Shown here one piece after another: positions 31,514 through 40,718 of a stretch of DNA of 64,000 bases. Where the stretch lies: assembly GCF_003970915.1 (NCBI RefSeq), contig NZ_RXOF01000018.1, positions 96,856 to 160,855 on the forward strand. The letters run 5' to 3'. The position numbers and the translations under genes are program-made. The notes beneath the pieces were generated by a model. It searched no databases, was not told where the DNA came from, and was given only the letters and a program-made list of their open reading frames with translations. How positions within the stretch are numbered: position 1 is the stretch's first letter; the number at the start of each line of letters is the position of its first letter. This stretch comes from Hymenobacter gummosus. Its GTDB lineage: Bacteria > Bacteroidota > Bacteroidia > Cytophagales > Hymenobacteraceae.

Positions 31514-32518
31514 CTAGTTCCATTCCTTGATGACGGGCACCAGCACTTCGAAGAAGCCGTCCCGGTAAATCTGCATTTCCTTGTTCGAGAGAATCTTGTA
31601 CCGCTCTTTCAGGTTCAGCAGCCCGGTGCCGGTCGACTCCACCGGCGTGAGCTTGGGCCGGATCTTGTTGCTGACCGACACCGTTTCGTCGCTCACGCTG
31701 ATGACGATGGCCAGCGGGTTGTCCTCGTCGCCGCGGTTGTGCTTGATGGCGTTTTCCACCAGGATCTGCAGCGTCGCCGGCACCACGAAGCGGCTGTCGA
31801 GGTTGGCTTCGGTGAGCATCACCTTGTGGAAGGTGTAGGCCTGGCCGAAGCGGTGGTTGAGCAGGTAGATGTACTCGTCGACAAACTTCAGCTCGTCGGC
31901 CAGGGGTACAAAGTCATCGTCCTTGTGGCGGATGAGGTAGCGGTACAGGGCCGAGAAGCAGCTCAGGTAGTGGCTGGCCACCTGCTTGTCCTGCTGAATG
32001 AGGGCGTAGAGGATGTTGAGGTTGTTGAAGAGAAAGTGCGGGTCAATCTGCGCTTTCAGGTTCTTCAGCTCGCTCTCGGTCTGGGCTTTGTGGGCCAGCA
32101 GCAGGCGGCGCTGCATGTCGAAGTAGCCCTTGCCCACCAGCATGATGCCCAGCACGCCGTAGCTCTGCCCGTGGCGGATGATGCTGCTGATAAACTGCGC
32201 CGGCGTCCAGGTGATGGGCAGGTGCAGAATCAGCCCGTAGCCGACTTTGTAGAGCACCCCGCTCAGCAGCAGAAACGTGGGGATGAGCAGCAGGGCCACC
32301 AGGCGGGTGCGCGTCTCCATCACCAGGGGCAGGAAGCCGAAGACGATGAAGTAGACCGCGGCCGTGTCCAGCACGATGTTGTAGAGCATGGCTACCACGG
32401 CCCGCAGCCAGCCGAACTCCACCACGTAGCTGGGAAATATCACCAGTAGTGCTACCAGCCAGTAGGTGGCTACTACCAGCACATCGGAGCGAACGGGACG
32501 AGTCAGGAACAGTTTCAT
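31514..32518 (-). CDS. LytS-like sensor histidine kinase
   Basis: A 334-aa membrane kinase: four hydrophobic segments in residues 13-130, a short coiled-coil (about 138-158), then the His_kinase (PF06580) motif QIDPHFLFNNLN with His161. The ATPase domain has an N box (ILVENAIKHN) and G box (STGTGLLNLKERY). The periplasmic sensing region is short, so the signal may be in the membrane. It is encoded between the TonB-type receptor and the LytTR regulator, which suggests control of the receptor and the peptide locus. Confidence 0.92.
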   Translation of the reverse strand: MKLFLTRPVRSDVLVVATYWLVALLVIFPSYVVEFGWLRAVVAMLYNIVLDTAAVYFIVFGFLPLVMETRTRLVALLLIPTFLLLSGVLYKVGYGLILHLPITWTPAQFISSIIRHGQSYGVLGIMLVGKGYFDMQRRLLLAHKAQTESELKNLKAQIDPHFLFNNLNILYALIQQDKQVASHYLSCFSALYRYLIRHKDDDFVPLADELKFVDEYIYLLNHRFGQAYTFHKVMLTEANLDSRFVVPATLQILVENAIKHNRGDEDNPLAIVISVSDETVSVSNKIRPKLTPVESTGTGLLNLKERYKILSNKEMQIYRDGFFEVLVPVIKEWN

Positions 32519-32555
32519 GGGAAGCGGGTGGCGGCAGGGCGCACGCCGGGGTAAG

Positions 32556-34958
32556 TTACTCTTTGTCGGACTTCACGCGGCCGCGCTCCTCGTCGAGGCC
32601 GGTGGCGCGCTTGCGGGCGGCCTGCAGGCGCTGGTTGCCGAACTTGTAGGTGAAGCTGGCGCGCACCTGCTGGGTTTCGCTCTGGGTGAAGAAGCGGATG
32701 TTCATGTCTTGGTACATCACCGTGCCGCGCTGCTTGTTGGTGAAGAACACGTCGGAGGCGGAGATGCGCAGCTGGGCCTGGTCTTTCAGGAAGGACTTCT
32801 GCAGGCCCACCGTGGCCGAGCCGAAGGGGCGGAAGGCAATCAGCCCGTTCAGGCCGGCCGAGTGGTAGAAGCCCGACAGCTCCAGGCTCACGTTCTGGGG
32901 CAGGCGCACCTTGCTTTGCAGGTACACCATGGCCGAGAGGCGGCCCCGGTGGTACTCGCTGCCCAGGTACTGGCTGCGGTACTGGTTGTAGAACACGTTG
33001 GTGCCGCCGTAGCCGCTGAGCAGCTTGCCCAGGCTCACCGGGAAGTTCAGCGTGGCGCTGTAGTTGTCGAGCCGGCCCAGGTTGGTGGTGGTCGAGAACA
33101 GCACGTCGTCGCGCTGGTTGGTGACGAGGCTGATGGCGTTGTTGGTGCGGTTGTAGGCCAGCAGCAGCACCGGCTGCTTCTGGTAGGTCACGGCGGCCTT
33201 GTAGGCGTTGGTAAACTGCGGCCGCAGGAAGGGGTTGCCGTACTGCTGGGTGTAGGGGTCCAGGTACACGATGCTCGGATTCAGATCCTGGTAGCTGGGC
33301 CGGTCGATGCGGCGGCCGTAGCTCAGGTTCACGCCCAGCTTCGAGGTCAGCGGCTTGTCGACGGACAGGCTCGGGAACAGCTGCAGGTAGTTGCGGCGCA
33401 CGGTGCTGTCGAGGGCCAGGGAGCGGGCCACCGAGTGGGTATGCTCGGCGCGCAGCCCGGCCTGAATCTGCAGCCCGGCCACGGCCTGGTCGAGGCTCAC
33501 ATAAGCGGCCGAAATGCGCTCCTCGTAGCGGAAATGGTCGGAGCGGCCAGGCACGGGCACCCAGGCGCTCTGGCTGAGGCGGGCAAAGTCCAGGCGGCTG
33601 TCGATGTCCACGTCGCTGAGCTTGGCCCCGGCGGCCAGCTTGCCGGTTTTGCCTACGGGCTGGCGGTAGTCGGCCTTGGCCGAGCGCAGGTTGATGGCCG
33701 TTTGCTGCTCGAAGCGCAGCAGCTCGGTGGCCGGCACCCCGCTGGATTCCAGGGCGTTGGTCAGGCGGCTGTCGTTGCCGGAGGTGTAGCGCGAGTAGTC
33801 CGCGTCGAGCACCAGCTCCCGGCCCAGCGAGTCAATGGCCAGCTTGTAGTTCAGGTTACCGGCGTAGCTGGTGGTGTTGCGCTGGCTGTTGTTGCGGGTC
33901 GTGTTGCGGGCCAGCCCGCTGGCGTCCTGCACGTCGATACGGTTTTCGGCTTCCACGGCGGTGCGGGTGGTGTAGCCGTTCAGGAGCACGCCCAGGGTCT
34001 GGCGGCGCGAGAGGCTGAAATCGGCCCCCACGCGGGCGGTGTTGACGTGCGAGGCCCGGGGCTGGTAGCTCTGCTGGGCGTAGGTTACGGCGCCGGCCGG
34101 GTCGCTCACCACGCGGTCGGTGTTGAGCTGCTCGTAGGTTTTGCGGTAGTTGTAGCCGTAGTTGCCGAACACGTTCACGGCCTTGGTGCGGTGGTTCATA
34201 TCCAGCGCCCCGCCGGCCTTGCCGAAGCGGCCGTAGCCGCCGGTAAGCGTAGCCGTGCCGTTGGTGCCCAGGTCGGCGTTTTTCTTCAGGATGATGTTGA
34301 TGATGCCCGCCGTGCCGGCCGCGTCGTAGGCGGCGCCGGGCTGGGTCAGCACCTCAATCTTCTCGATGTTGCTGCTCGGGAAATCCTTGAGCACGCTCAC
34401 CACGTCGGTGTAGTGGGTGGTGCGGCCGTCGAGCAGGATGATGACGCCCTCGCGCCCGGCCAAGCTGATGCGGTTGTTGATGACCACCAGGCCCGGCACT
34501 TTCTGCAGCACCTCGATGGCCGAAGCCCCGGCCGCGGCGGGCGAGCCGGCCACGTTCACCACCATCTTGCCGCTCTGCATTTCCAGCAGCGGCTTCTGGC
34601 CTACCACTTCCACGCCCTTCAGCTGCTGGGTGGCCGAGGCCATGCGCACCACGGGCAGCTCCACTGCCGGCTGGGCGCCCGTCAGCTCGAAAGCCGCGGT
34701 GCGGTGCGCCCGGTAGCCCATCATTGTCACCACCACCCGGTACTGGCCCGGCGCCACGCCGCTGAACCCAAAGCTGCCGTCGGCCTTCGACAGCTCCACC
34801 TTGAACTGGGCGGTGTCGGCGGTGGCCTGCAGCAGCACCGTAGCGTAGGGCAGCGGCTGCTGCTGCTCGTCGAGCAGGCGGCCGGTGATGCGCCCGGCGG
34901 TTTGGGCCTGGACCAGCAGGGGGGCGGCGGCCAGCGTGAGGGTAAGCAGTGTTTTCAT
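32556..34958 (-). CDS. TonB-dependent receptor-type outer-membrane protein with CarboxypepD_reg domain
   Basis: An 800-aa outer-membrane protein with an N-terminal signal peptide (MKTLLTLTLAAAPLLVQAQ). A carboxypeptidase-regulatory-like domain follows (about 22-100, GRITGRLLDEQQQPLPYATV), then a plug (about 120-230: VEVVGQKPLLEMQSGKMVVN, IILLDGRTT). The rest is a 22-strand-type beta-barrel, the OMP_b-brl subgroup common in Bacteroidota (TonB-dependent receptor 'family protein'). Its ligand is unknown; given its neighbours it could take up or sense the peptide or a related compound. A repeat array lies 100-290 bp upstream of the start. Confidence 0.87.
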   Translation of the reverse strand: MKTLLTLTLAAAPLLVQAQTAGRITGRLLDEQQQPLPYATVLLQATADTAQFKVELSKADGSFGFSGVAPGQYRVVVTMMGYRAHRTAAFELTGAQPAVELPVVRMASATQQLKGVEVVGQKPLLEMQSGKMVVNVAGSPAAAGASAIEVLQKVPGLVVINNRISLAGREGVIILLDGRTTHYTDVVSVLKDFPSSNIEKIEVLTQPGAAYDAAGTAGIINIILKKNADLGTNGTATLTGGYGRFGKAGGALDMNHRTKAVNVFGNYGYNYRKTYEQLNTDRVVSDPAGAVTYAQQSYQPRASHVNTARVGADFSLSRRQTLGVLLNGYTTRTAVEAENRIDVQDASGLARNTTRNNSQRNTTSYAGNLNYKLAIDSLGRELVLDADYSRYTSGNDSRLTNALESSGVPATELLRFEQQTAINLRSAKADYRQPVGKTGKLAAGAKLSDVDIDSRLDFARLSQSAWVPVPGRSDHFRYEERISAAYVSLDQAVAGLQIQAGLRAEHTHSVARSLALDSTVRRNYLQLFPSLSVDKPLTSKLGVNLSYGRRIDRPSYQDLNPSIVYLDPYTQQYGNPFLRPQFTNAYKAAVTYQKQPVLLLAYNRTNNAISLVTNQRDDVLFSTTTNLGRLDNYSATLNFPVSLGKLLSGYGGTNVFYNQYRSQYLGSEYHRGRLSAMVYLQSKVRLPQNVSLELSGFYHSAGLNGLIAFRPFGSATVGLQKSFLKDQAQLRISASDVFFTNKQRGTVMYQDMNIRFFTQSETQQVRASFTYKFGNQRLQAARKRATGLDEERGRVKSDKE

Positions 34959-35489
34959 GGCGTCGGTGGCAGTGGTGAGTCAGATGATGTGCCCAAAACA
35001 AGGCACACCTACCGCCGAAGCCCGGCACAAACTGGCGAGGTCAGGGAAAAATCAGATGAACTCGGGGAAACGGGGGTTGAATGAAGGCGACTTTCCGGTT
35101 GAACTGAGGAAAAGTCGGGTTGAATCGGGTGGGGTTTCCGGCTGAACCCGGGGAAATCCGGGTTGAATGCGGGCCGCTGGCCGGATGAACTCGGGGAAAT
35201 CCGGGTTGAATCAGGATGGGCTTCCGGCTGAACTGAGGAATCCGGGTTACAGAGTTACCAGAAGCTGGAGGCTAGAAGTAGAGGCTAGTTCCCCTCCTCA
35301 GCTGAGGAGGGGCTAGGGGTGGTTGAAAAACTAGAGCTAGAAATTACTGTCTAGAGTCAGCACGCGAGATGTCTCGCTCTGCTCGACATGACAGACGATT
35401 TTTTAGCTCTAGTATTTCTAGCTCTAGTTTTTCAACCACCCCTAGCCCCTCCTCAGCTGAGGAGGGGAACTAACTTCTAGCCTCTAGCT
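34959..35489. other. Regulatory intergenic region between receptor and transporter genes
   Basis: About 530 bp without a supported gene. The half next to the receptor holds the 43-bp tandem repeats (35058-35248). The half next to the transporter holds a long inverted-repeat element (35269-35490). Confidence 0.7.
35058..35248. repeat. 43-bp tandem repeat, 4.4 copies, upstream of the receptor
   Basis: Four full copies of exactly 43 bp (35058-35100, 35101-35143, 35144-35186, 35187-35229) and a partial fifth. Each copy contains two GAA-starting halves of 21 and 22 bp with GTT or CT before each GAA (GGGTTGAAT, CCGGTTGAAC). So the effective spacing is 21-22 bp, like LytTR binding sites. It may act as the target array of the adjacent LytTR regulator. 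Confidence 0.7.
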
Positions 35490-35490
35490 C
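35269..35490. repeat. Dispersed inverted-repeat element, copy A1
   Basis: Long, almost perfect inverted arms of about 58 bp (35286-35344 and 35414-35472) with CCCCTCCTCAGCTGAGGAGGGG palindromes split within each arm, followed by CTAGGGGTGGTTGA. The centre carries a CAGCACGCGAGATGTCTCG block also found near 63810. Non-coding; MITE-like. Confidence 0.75.
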
Positions 35491-36470
35491 TAGACGCGCT
35501 CCGCCGCGGCCTTGGCCGGCACCGGGGCCGGCCGGCGGCCGCCCAGTACCACCAGCATTACCGCCAGCACGATGAGGGCCCCGCCGCTGGCCATGGCCGC
35601 GCTCAGCGGCTCGCCGGCCACGGCCCAGCCCAGCAGCACCGCTACCACGGGGTTGACGAAGGCGTAGGTGCCCGCCAGGGCCGGCTCCACCACGCCCAGC
35701 AGCCAGATGTAGGCCGAAAACGCAATCCACGAGCCGAATACCACCAGGTAGGCCATGGCCACCCAGGGCTGCCAGCCAATGCCCGTGAAGTGAAACTCGG
35801 CCGCCTCGCCGCGCAGTAGCCCGCCCACCAGCAGCATGGCCCCGCCGCAGAGCATCTGCATGGCCACGCCCAGGAAGGGCGAGCCGCCGATGGGCTTCTG
35901 CTTCGACAACAACGAGCCCGCCGACCACACAAACGAGGCGGCCAGCGCAATGCCCACGCCCAGCAGGGGCTGGCCCGGGTGCAGCACCGGGGCGCTGCTG
36001 GTGCGTGCGGTAGCCAGCAGATACATGCCGCCCACGCCCAGCATCAGGCCCAGCGTAACCTTCCAGTTGGGGCGCGGGGCCAGGCCGCTCAGCCAGCCCA
36101 GCACGGCCAGAAACATCGGCACCGAGGCCACCATCAGCGCGGCCAGACCGGAGGGAATGTACTGCTGCGAGAACGTGGTGCCGCCATTGCCGCCCAGCAG
36201 TAGGCAGCCGCCCACGGCCGCGGCCCGCAGCCAGTCCTGCCGGCTGGGCCAGGCCGCGCCGCCCAGCAGCCGCACGGCCGCCAGCTGCACCGTGCCCGCC
36301 ACCAGAAAGCGCATGGCCGACAGCAGCATGGGCGGCCAGGCCGTCAAGGCGGTCTTGGTGGCCAGGTAAGTAGAGCCCCAGATCAGGTACAGCGCCAGCA
36401 GGGCCGCGCCGATAAGCAAAGGCGCGGGGCGGGAAACGGCGGCGGGGGAGGAAGCAACGGAAGTAGACAT
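35490..36470 (-). CDS. EamA-family (YedA-like) drug/metabolite exporter
   Basis: A 326-aa protein with about ten hydrophobic segments in two EamA halves. LYLIWGSTYLATKTAL at the start, PSGLAALMVASVPMF in the first half and PALAGTYAFVNPVVAVLLG in the second match the YedA/RhaT-type drug/metabolite transporters. It is a probable inner-membrane exporter of amino acids or other metabolites. The start at 36470 is used because the upstream in-frame residues lack membrane character. It lies 92 bp after the AraC regulator, on the same strand. Confidence 0.88.
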   Translation of the reverse strand: MSTSVASSPAAVSRPAPLLIGAALLALYLIWGSTYLATKTALTAWPPMLLSAMRFLVAGTVQLAAVRLLGGAAWPSRQDWLRAAAVGGCLLLGGNGGTTFSQQYIPSGLAALMVASVPMFLAVLGWLSGLAPRPNWKVTLGLMLGVGGMYLLATARTSSAPVLHPGQPLLGVGIALAASFVWSAGSLLSKQKPIGGSPFLGVAMQMLCGGAMLLVGGLLRGEAAEFHFTGIGWQPWVAMAYLVVFGSWIAFSAYIWLLGVVEPALAGTYAFVNPVVAVLLGWAVAGEPLSAAMASGGALIVLAVMLVVLGGRRPAPVPAKAAAERV

Positions 36471-36562
36471 GGCAAAATCAGTGGCCGGCGCGTCGGGGTG
36501 GGCCAGGTAGCAGCCCGGCCGACGAAAACGGCCGCGCAAAGGACGGGAAAGAAAAAACGAGC

Positions 36563-37486
36563 TTAGGCCGCGTGCTGCTGCCGGTACTGCTGGGGCGTGA
36601 GCTGCAGGGCGGCCTTGAACACGCGCCCGAACGCGCTGGGCGAGGCAAAGCCCACCTGCGCGCTGATGGCCTGCACCGGCAGCGCCGACTCGGTGAGCAG
36701 GGTGCGGGCCCGCGCCAGCCGCAGCCCGGTGGCGTACTCGTGCGGGGAGCAGCCGAACAGCTGCCGGAAGTGCCGCAGCAGATGGTTTTTCGACAGCATA
36801 CCAGCCCGGGCAATGCCGTCCAGCGTCAGGGCCGCGGCCGGCGCGTCGTCGATAAACTCCTTGGCCAGGTACAGCCGCCGGCAGATTTCCAGGCGGGTGC
36901 TGCGCTTCACCGCGGCCAGCCGCTCGGCGCTGCGCGCCACCTGCCGCTGCTGCAGCCCCAGCAGGGCGCTGAGCACGCCGTGCAGCTGCTCATCCAGCTC
37001 CAGCGCGGTGAAGGGCCGGTGGGCCAGCTCCTGCTGTAGCTGATACAAACCCTGCCGCAGCGCCGGCGGGGCGGCGTGCAGCTGCTCGAAAAACCACACG
37101 TCCGGCGCGGCCTCGGCCCAGGGCTTGGTCAGCAGCAGCTCGTCGGTGGCGCGGCGGGCGGCGGCCACGTCGGCCACCAGCTGCTGATCGAAGTAGATGG
37201 CGAAGGAATGCACCCACTCCGCGGAGCGAATGGCGCTGGCGTACTGCTGCCCGGCATTTACCACCAGCAGCTGCTCGGGCGCCACCGTCACGGGGCGCTG
37301 GCGCAGGTAGTAGGTTTCGTGGCCGCGGAAGGTGCATTTCAGCGAGAGACGGTCGTCGTAGCTGGGCCACACGCAGAACTTGCACTGCGAGTCGAGCACG
37401 GTGCTGCCGGCGGCGGGCAGGCGCTGAAGCTGCGCAAACTCCTGCAGCGACTGGGCTTCGGTTTCGACGGTGGAGCGGATGTACAT
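36563..37486 (-). CDS. AraC-family transcriptional regulator
   Basis: A protein of about 307 residues from the Met at 37486 (an upstream Met at 37516 would add 10). The N-terminus is an AraC-type ligand-sensing beta-barrel. The C-terminal 100 residues hold two helix-turn-helix motifs (LDGIARAGMLSKNHLLRHF and VQAISAQVGFASPSAFGRVF). The latter segment with FASPSAFGRVFK is diagnostic of the family. It may control the adjacent EamA exporter. The ligand is unknown. Confidence 0.85.
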   Translation of the reverse strand: MYIRSTVETEAQSLQEFAQLQRLPAAGSTVLDSQCKFCVWPSYDDRLSLKCTFRGHETYYLRQRPVTVAPEQLLVVNAGQQYASAIRSAEWVHSFAIYFDQQLVADVAAARRATDELLLTKPWAEAAPDVWFFEQLHAAPPALRQGLYQLQQELAHRPFTALELDEQLHGVLSALLGLQQRQVARSAERLAAVKRSTRLEICRRLYLAKEFIDDAPAAALTLDGIARAGMLSKNHLLRHFRQLFGCSPHEYATGLRLARARTLLTESALPVQAISAQVGFASPSAFGRVFKAALQLTPQQYRQQHAA

Positions 37487-37602
37487 GGCGGGCACGGGGC
37501 GGGTTCTGAAAGCCAAAGACGCAGAAGCCCGGCCCGCCGGCTATGCCGAAAACACTTTTTTCCCGGCGGGCGCTACAGCGTATTTACGACCTGGGCCGTG
37601 GG

Positions 37603-37722
37603 TATGTAGAGACGCATAATTGCGTCTCGTCGTTGAACGACTAGCGGGCCGCCCGGAAACTATACGGCGCGGACGACGAGACGCAACCGCAGGAAGGCGT
37701 TAGCCAAGGTTGCGTCTCTACA
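37603..37722. repeat. Palindromic dispersed repeat (GTAGAGACGCA family)
   Basis: The outer arms are TGTAGAGACGCA and TGCGTCTCTACA (around 37605 and 37720). Inside there are GAGACGCAACC/GGTTGCGTCTC and CGACGAGACGCA/TGCGTCTCGTCG arms. A fragment with GAGACGCAACCGTAGGA is at 51769-51786. It is non-coding; this type of repeat is widespread in some bacteria. Confidence 0.6.
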
Positions 37723-37753
37723 ACGTTCTGGCGGGCGTTGTATCTTCCCCGCC

Positions 37754-38542
37754 GTGAGCTTCCAACATCAAGTCGTCTGGATTACGGGCGCCTCGGCCGG
37801 CATCGGTGAGGCGCTGGCCCTGGCGTTTGCCCGCGCCGGGGCCCGCCTCGTCTTATCGGCCCGCAACGAGGCCGCCCTGCAGCGCGTGGCCGCCGCCTGC
37901 GCCCCGGCCGAAACGCTGGTGCTGCCCCTGGATTTGGCCGAAGCCGCCGCCCTGCCCGAAAAAGTAGCGCAGGTGCTGGCCCGTTTCGGCCGCCTCGACG
38001 TGCTCATCAACAACGGCGGCGTGAGTCAGCGCAGCCTCGCCCTGGAAACCACGCTCGACGTAGACCGCCGCCTGATGGAGGTGAACTACTTCGGCACGGT
38101 GGCCCTGAGCAAGGCCGTGCTGCCCGCGCTGCTGGCCCAGAAAAGCGGCCGGGTGGTGGTCATCAGCTCCCTGGTGGGCAAGTTCGGCACGCCCTACCGC
38201 TCGGCCTACGCGGCCAGCAAGCACGCCCTGCACGGCTTTTTCGACTCGCTGCGGGCCGAGCTGAGCGGCTCCGGCGTGGGTATCAGCATCATCTGCCCGG
38301 GCTTCATCCACACCGGCGTATCGGTAAATGCGCTTACCGGCGACGGCACGGCCCTGGGCACTATGGACGAGGCCACCGCCAACGGCCTGGCCCCGGCCGA
38401 GTTTGCCCGCCGCGCCCTGCGCGTCATTGCCTGCGGCGAAAACGAAGCCTACATCGGCGGCAAGGAGACGCTGGGCGTGTACCTGAAACGCTTCGTACCC
38501 AGCATCTTCGCCCGCATGCTCACGCTGACCAAGGTGCGGTAA
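37754..38542 (+). CDS. Short-chain dehydrogenase/reductase
   Basis: A 262-aa SDR-superfamily oxidoreductase. The nucleotide-binding GASAGIG motif is at residues 11-17, NNGG near 90, and the catalytic set Ser (VVISSLVGK, about 140) and Tyr-x3-Lys (YAASKHAL, about 153). It is 255-265 residues long as usual. The start is a GTG at 37754. It resembles general DltE-like or YqjQ-like members, for which the substrate cannot be inferred. It is transcribed on its own. Confidence 0.92.
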   Translation: MSFQHQVVWITGASAGIGEALALAFARAGARLVLSARNEAALQRVAAACAPAETLVLPLDLAEAAALPEKVAQVLARFGRLDVLINNGGVSQRSLALETTLDVDRRLMEVNYFGTVALSKAVLPALLAQKSGRVVVISSLVGKFGTPYRSAYAASKHALHGFFDSLRAELSGSGVGISIICPGFIHTGVSVNALTGDGTALGTMDEATANGLAPAEFARRALRVIACGENEAYIGGKETLGVYLKRFVPSIFARMLTLTKVR

Positions 38543-38932
38543 GCGGGTTTAGCAGCTGCTTTATCATAGCCGTTTTTGGTACCTGGTAAACGTGTTTACT
38601 TGCTGTAGATCAGTTGTGAATGCAGTATCAGTTGATGGGAGGTTGGCTTTTTGGATAGAGCTAAAAGCTAAGGCTAGTTCCCCTCCTCAGATGATTCCGC
38701 GCATCAAGCGGCGTGGGGCTAGGGGTGGTTGAAAAGCTAGAGCTAGAAAGCTAAAGCCTAACTGACGTTCCAGAACGAAGTCAACCACCCCTAGCCCCTC
38801 CTCATCTGAGGAGGGGAACTAGCCTTAGCCTTCTGGTTTGCGGCACCTTGCCTGATGGCCTGAACACCTTGCCGCCGGGCAAATTTTCCGGCTCCGGCGC
38901 AGCCCGGCCGGCGGCGCGGTGTAATTTCCGCT
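38543..38932. other. Intergenic region with inverted-repeat element
   Basis: About 390 bp. The first part (38543-38650) is AT-rich leader or trailer. The middle holds repeat copy A2 (38653-38831). The end holds the promoter region of the M1 peptidase. No gene is supported. Confidence 0.6.
38653..38831. repeat. Dispersed inverted-repeat element, copy A2
   Basis: Inverted arms with AGGCTAGTTCCCCTCCTCAG and its complement, and CTAGGGGTGGTTGA/TCAACCACCCCTAG. The left arm carries the variant TTCCGCGCATCAAGCGGCG, also seen in copies A3 and A5. Confidence 0.7.
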
Positions 38933-40606
38933 ATGCGTTTTCTTCCCGCTTTTGCTGCGCTGCTGCCCGCTACGGCCGCCGCGCTGCTGCTCCCGCCCCG
39001 CCCTGCCGCTGCCCAGCTGCTGCAGCCCAAGCCCGCCTTCACCCGCGCCGACTCGTTGCGCGGTACCCTCAGCCCTTTGCGCAGCTGCTACGACGTGGGC
39101 TACTACCACCTCGACGTGAAGCTCGACGTCAAGGCCCGGGCCATCAGCGGCTCCAACCTCATCCGCTTCACTGCCACCCAGGACTTCACGCGCCTGCAGT
39201 TTGATCTGTTTGCCAACCTGCAAGTGGAACGGGTGGAATACAAGGGCAAAAACCTGCCCTTTACCCGCGAAGCCAACGCCGTGTTCGTAACCTTCCCGCA
39301 GCCCATCCGGCAGGGCGCGCGCGACGAATTCCGGGTGTACTACGGCGGGCAGCCCACCGTGGCCCGGCGCGCCCCCTGGGACGGCGGCTTCGTCTTCACC
39401 GAGCACGGCCCGGGCCAGCCCTGGGTGGCCACGGCCTGCCAGGGGGTGGGGGCCAGCATCTGGTGGCCCTGCAAAGACCACCAGTCCGACGAGCCCGACT
39501 CGATGATGATCAGCGTGACGGTGCCCAAGGGCCTGACCGATGTATCCAACGGCCGCCTGCGCAAAACCACTCCGCTCAAGGGCGGCTTCACCCGCTTCGA
39601 CTGGGCCGTATCCAACCCCATCAACAACTACGACGTGGCCCTGAACGTGGCCAACTACGTTCATCTCAGCGACGCGTACCAGGGCGAGAAAGGCCGGCTG
39701 ACGCTGGATTACTGGGTGCTGCCCGAGAATCTGGACAAGGCCAAAAAGCAGTTCGGGGCCAACGTGAAGCCCATGCTCAAGTCGTTTGAGTCGTGGTTCG
39801 GGCCGTACCCGTTCTACCAGGACGGCTACAAGCTGGTGGAGACGCCTCACCTGGGCATGGAGCACCAGAGCGCCGTGGCCTACGGCAACAAGTACCAGAA
39901 CGGCTACCTGGGCCAGGACCGCTCGGCCACCGGCTGGGGCGACAAATGGGACTTCATCGTCATCCACGAAAGCGGGCACGAGTGGTTCGGCAACAACATC
40001 ACCAGCAAGGACATTGCCGACATGTGGATTCACGAGTCGTTTACCACTTACTCCGAAAGCCTGTTCACCGAAAGCCTGTTTGGCAAGCAGGCCGGGCAGG
40101 AGTACGTGCACGGGCAGCGCCGCAACATTCGCAACGATGCCCCCATCATCGGCCCCTACGGCGTGAACCGGGAAGGCTCCGGCGACATGTACGACAAGGG
40201 CGCCGTGCTGCTGAACATGGTGCGCGTGAGCATGGGCAACGATGAGAAATGGCGCGAGCTGCTCCGCGGCCTCAACCAGCAGTTCTACCACCAGACCGTC
40301 ACCACCGAGGACATCGTGCAGTACTTCCGCCGGACGGGCCGCGACCTGACGGCCGTGTTCAACCAGTACCTGCGCCACCCGGCGTTGCCAACGCTGGAAG
40401 TGCGCTTTGAGCAGGGCCGAATGCTGGCCCGCTGGATTGCCGACGAACCCGGCTTCGACCTGCCGGTGCGGGTGCGCACGCGCGGCGGCGAGTACAGGCT
40501 GATTCTGCCCAATACGCGCTTTCAGGTGATGGACCTGCCCGGCGCCACCAAGGAAAACCTGGAAGTCGACACGTTCAACTACTACATCGGCGTGCTGGTG
40601 GAGTAG
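38933..40606 (+). CDS. M1-family metallopeptidase (exported)
   Basis: A 557-aa secreted or periplasmic aminopeptidase-like protein. A hydrophobic signal peptide (about 1-25) precedes an N-terminal beta-saddle. The catalytic HESGHEWFGN (zinc ligands His and His) is followed by the third ligand Glu in WIHESF, 18 residues on. The usual GxMEN exopeptidase motif reads GMEHQ, so the substrate preference may differ from typical aminopeptidases. The family cleaves N-terminal residues. The tail domain of other M1 enzymes is replaced by a short beta-rich end. The gene is monocistronic. Confidence 0.9.
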   Translation: MRFLPAFAALLPATAAALLLPPRPAAAQLLQPKPAFTRADSLRGTLSPLRSCYDVGYYHLDVKLDVKARAISGSNLIRFTATQDFTRLQFDLFANLQVERVEYKGKNLPFTREANAVFVTFPQPIRQGARDEFRVYYGGQPTVARRAPWDGGFVFTEHGPGQPWVATACQGVGASIWWPCKDHQSDEPDSMMISVTVPKGLTDVSNGRLRKTTPLKGGFTRFDWAVSNPINNYDVALNVANYVHLSDAYQGEKGRLTLDYWVLPENLDKAKKQFGANVKPMLKSFESWFGPYPFYQDGYKLVETPHLGMEHQSAVAYGNKYQNGYLGQDRSATGWGDKWDFIVIHESGHEWFGNNITSKDIADMWIHESFTTYSESLFTESLFGKQAGQEYVHGQRRNIRNDAPIIGPYGVNREGSGDMYDKGAVLLNMVRVSMGNDEKWRELLRGLNQQFYHQTVTTEDIVQYFRRTGRDLTAVFNQYLRHPALPTLEVRFEQGRMLARWIADEPGFDLPVRVRTRGGEYRLILPNTRFQVMDLPGATKENLEVDTFNYYIGVLVE

Positions 40607-40656
40607 GGCGGGGGCGGCTCCGTAGTTGTGCCCGGTTCGATTCAGTAGTTCAGCGG

Positions 40657-40687
40657 TTTCGCTGCGGAAAGTTCCGCCGCAATTTTG
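40657..40687 (+). promoter_or_regulatory. Near-consensus promoter of the gene at 40719
   Basis: TTTC at 40657-40660, exactly 19 nt, then CAATTTTG at 40680-40687. One mismatch in each element against TTTG-N19-TAnnTTTG. Confidence 0.5.
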
Positions 40688-40718
40688 TAGGGCAACCGCT
40701 GACGAACTGCCGTTTCCG

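Noticed and set aside
32466-35084. 872-codon plus-strand frame antisense to the receptor
   Set aside because: Shadow of the TonB-type receptor, which shows clear plug and barrel features.
35058-35248. CRISPR-like array
   Set aside because: The 43-bp units are contiguous tandem repeats with no variable spacers, and no cas genes are present.
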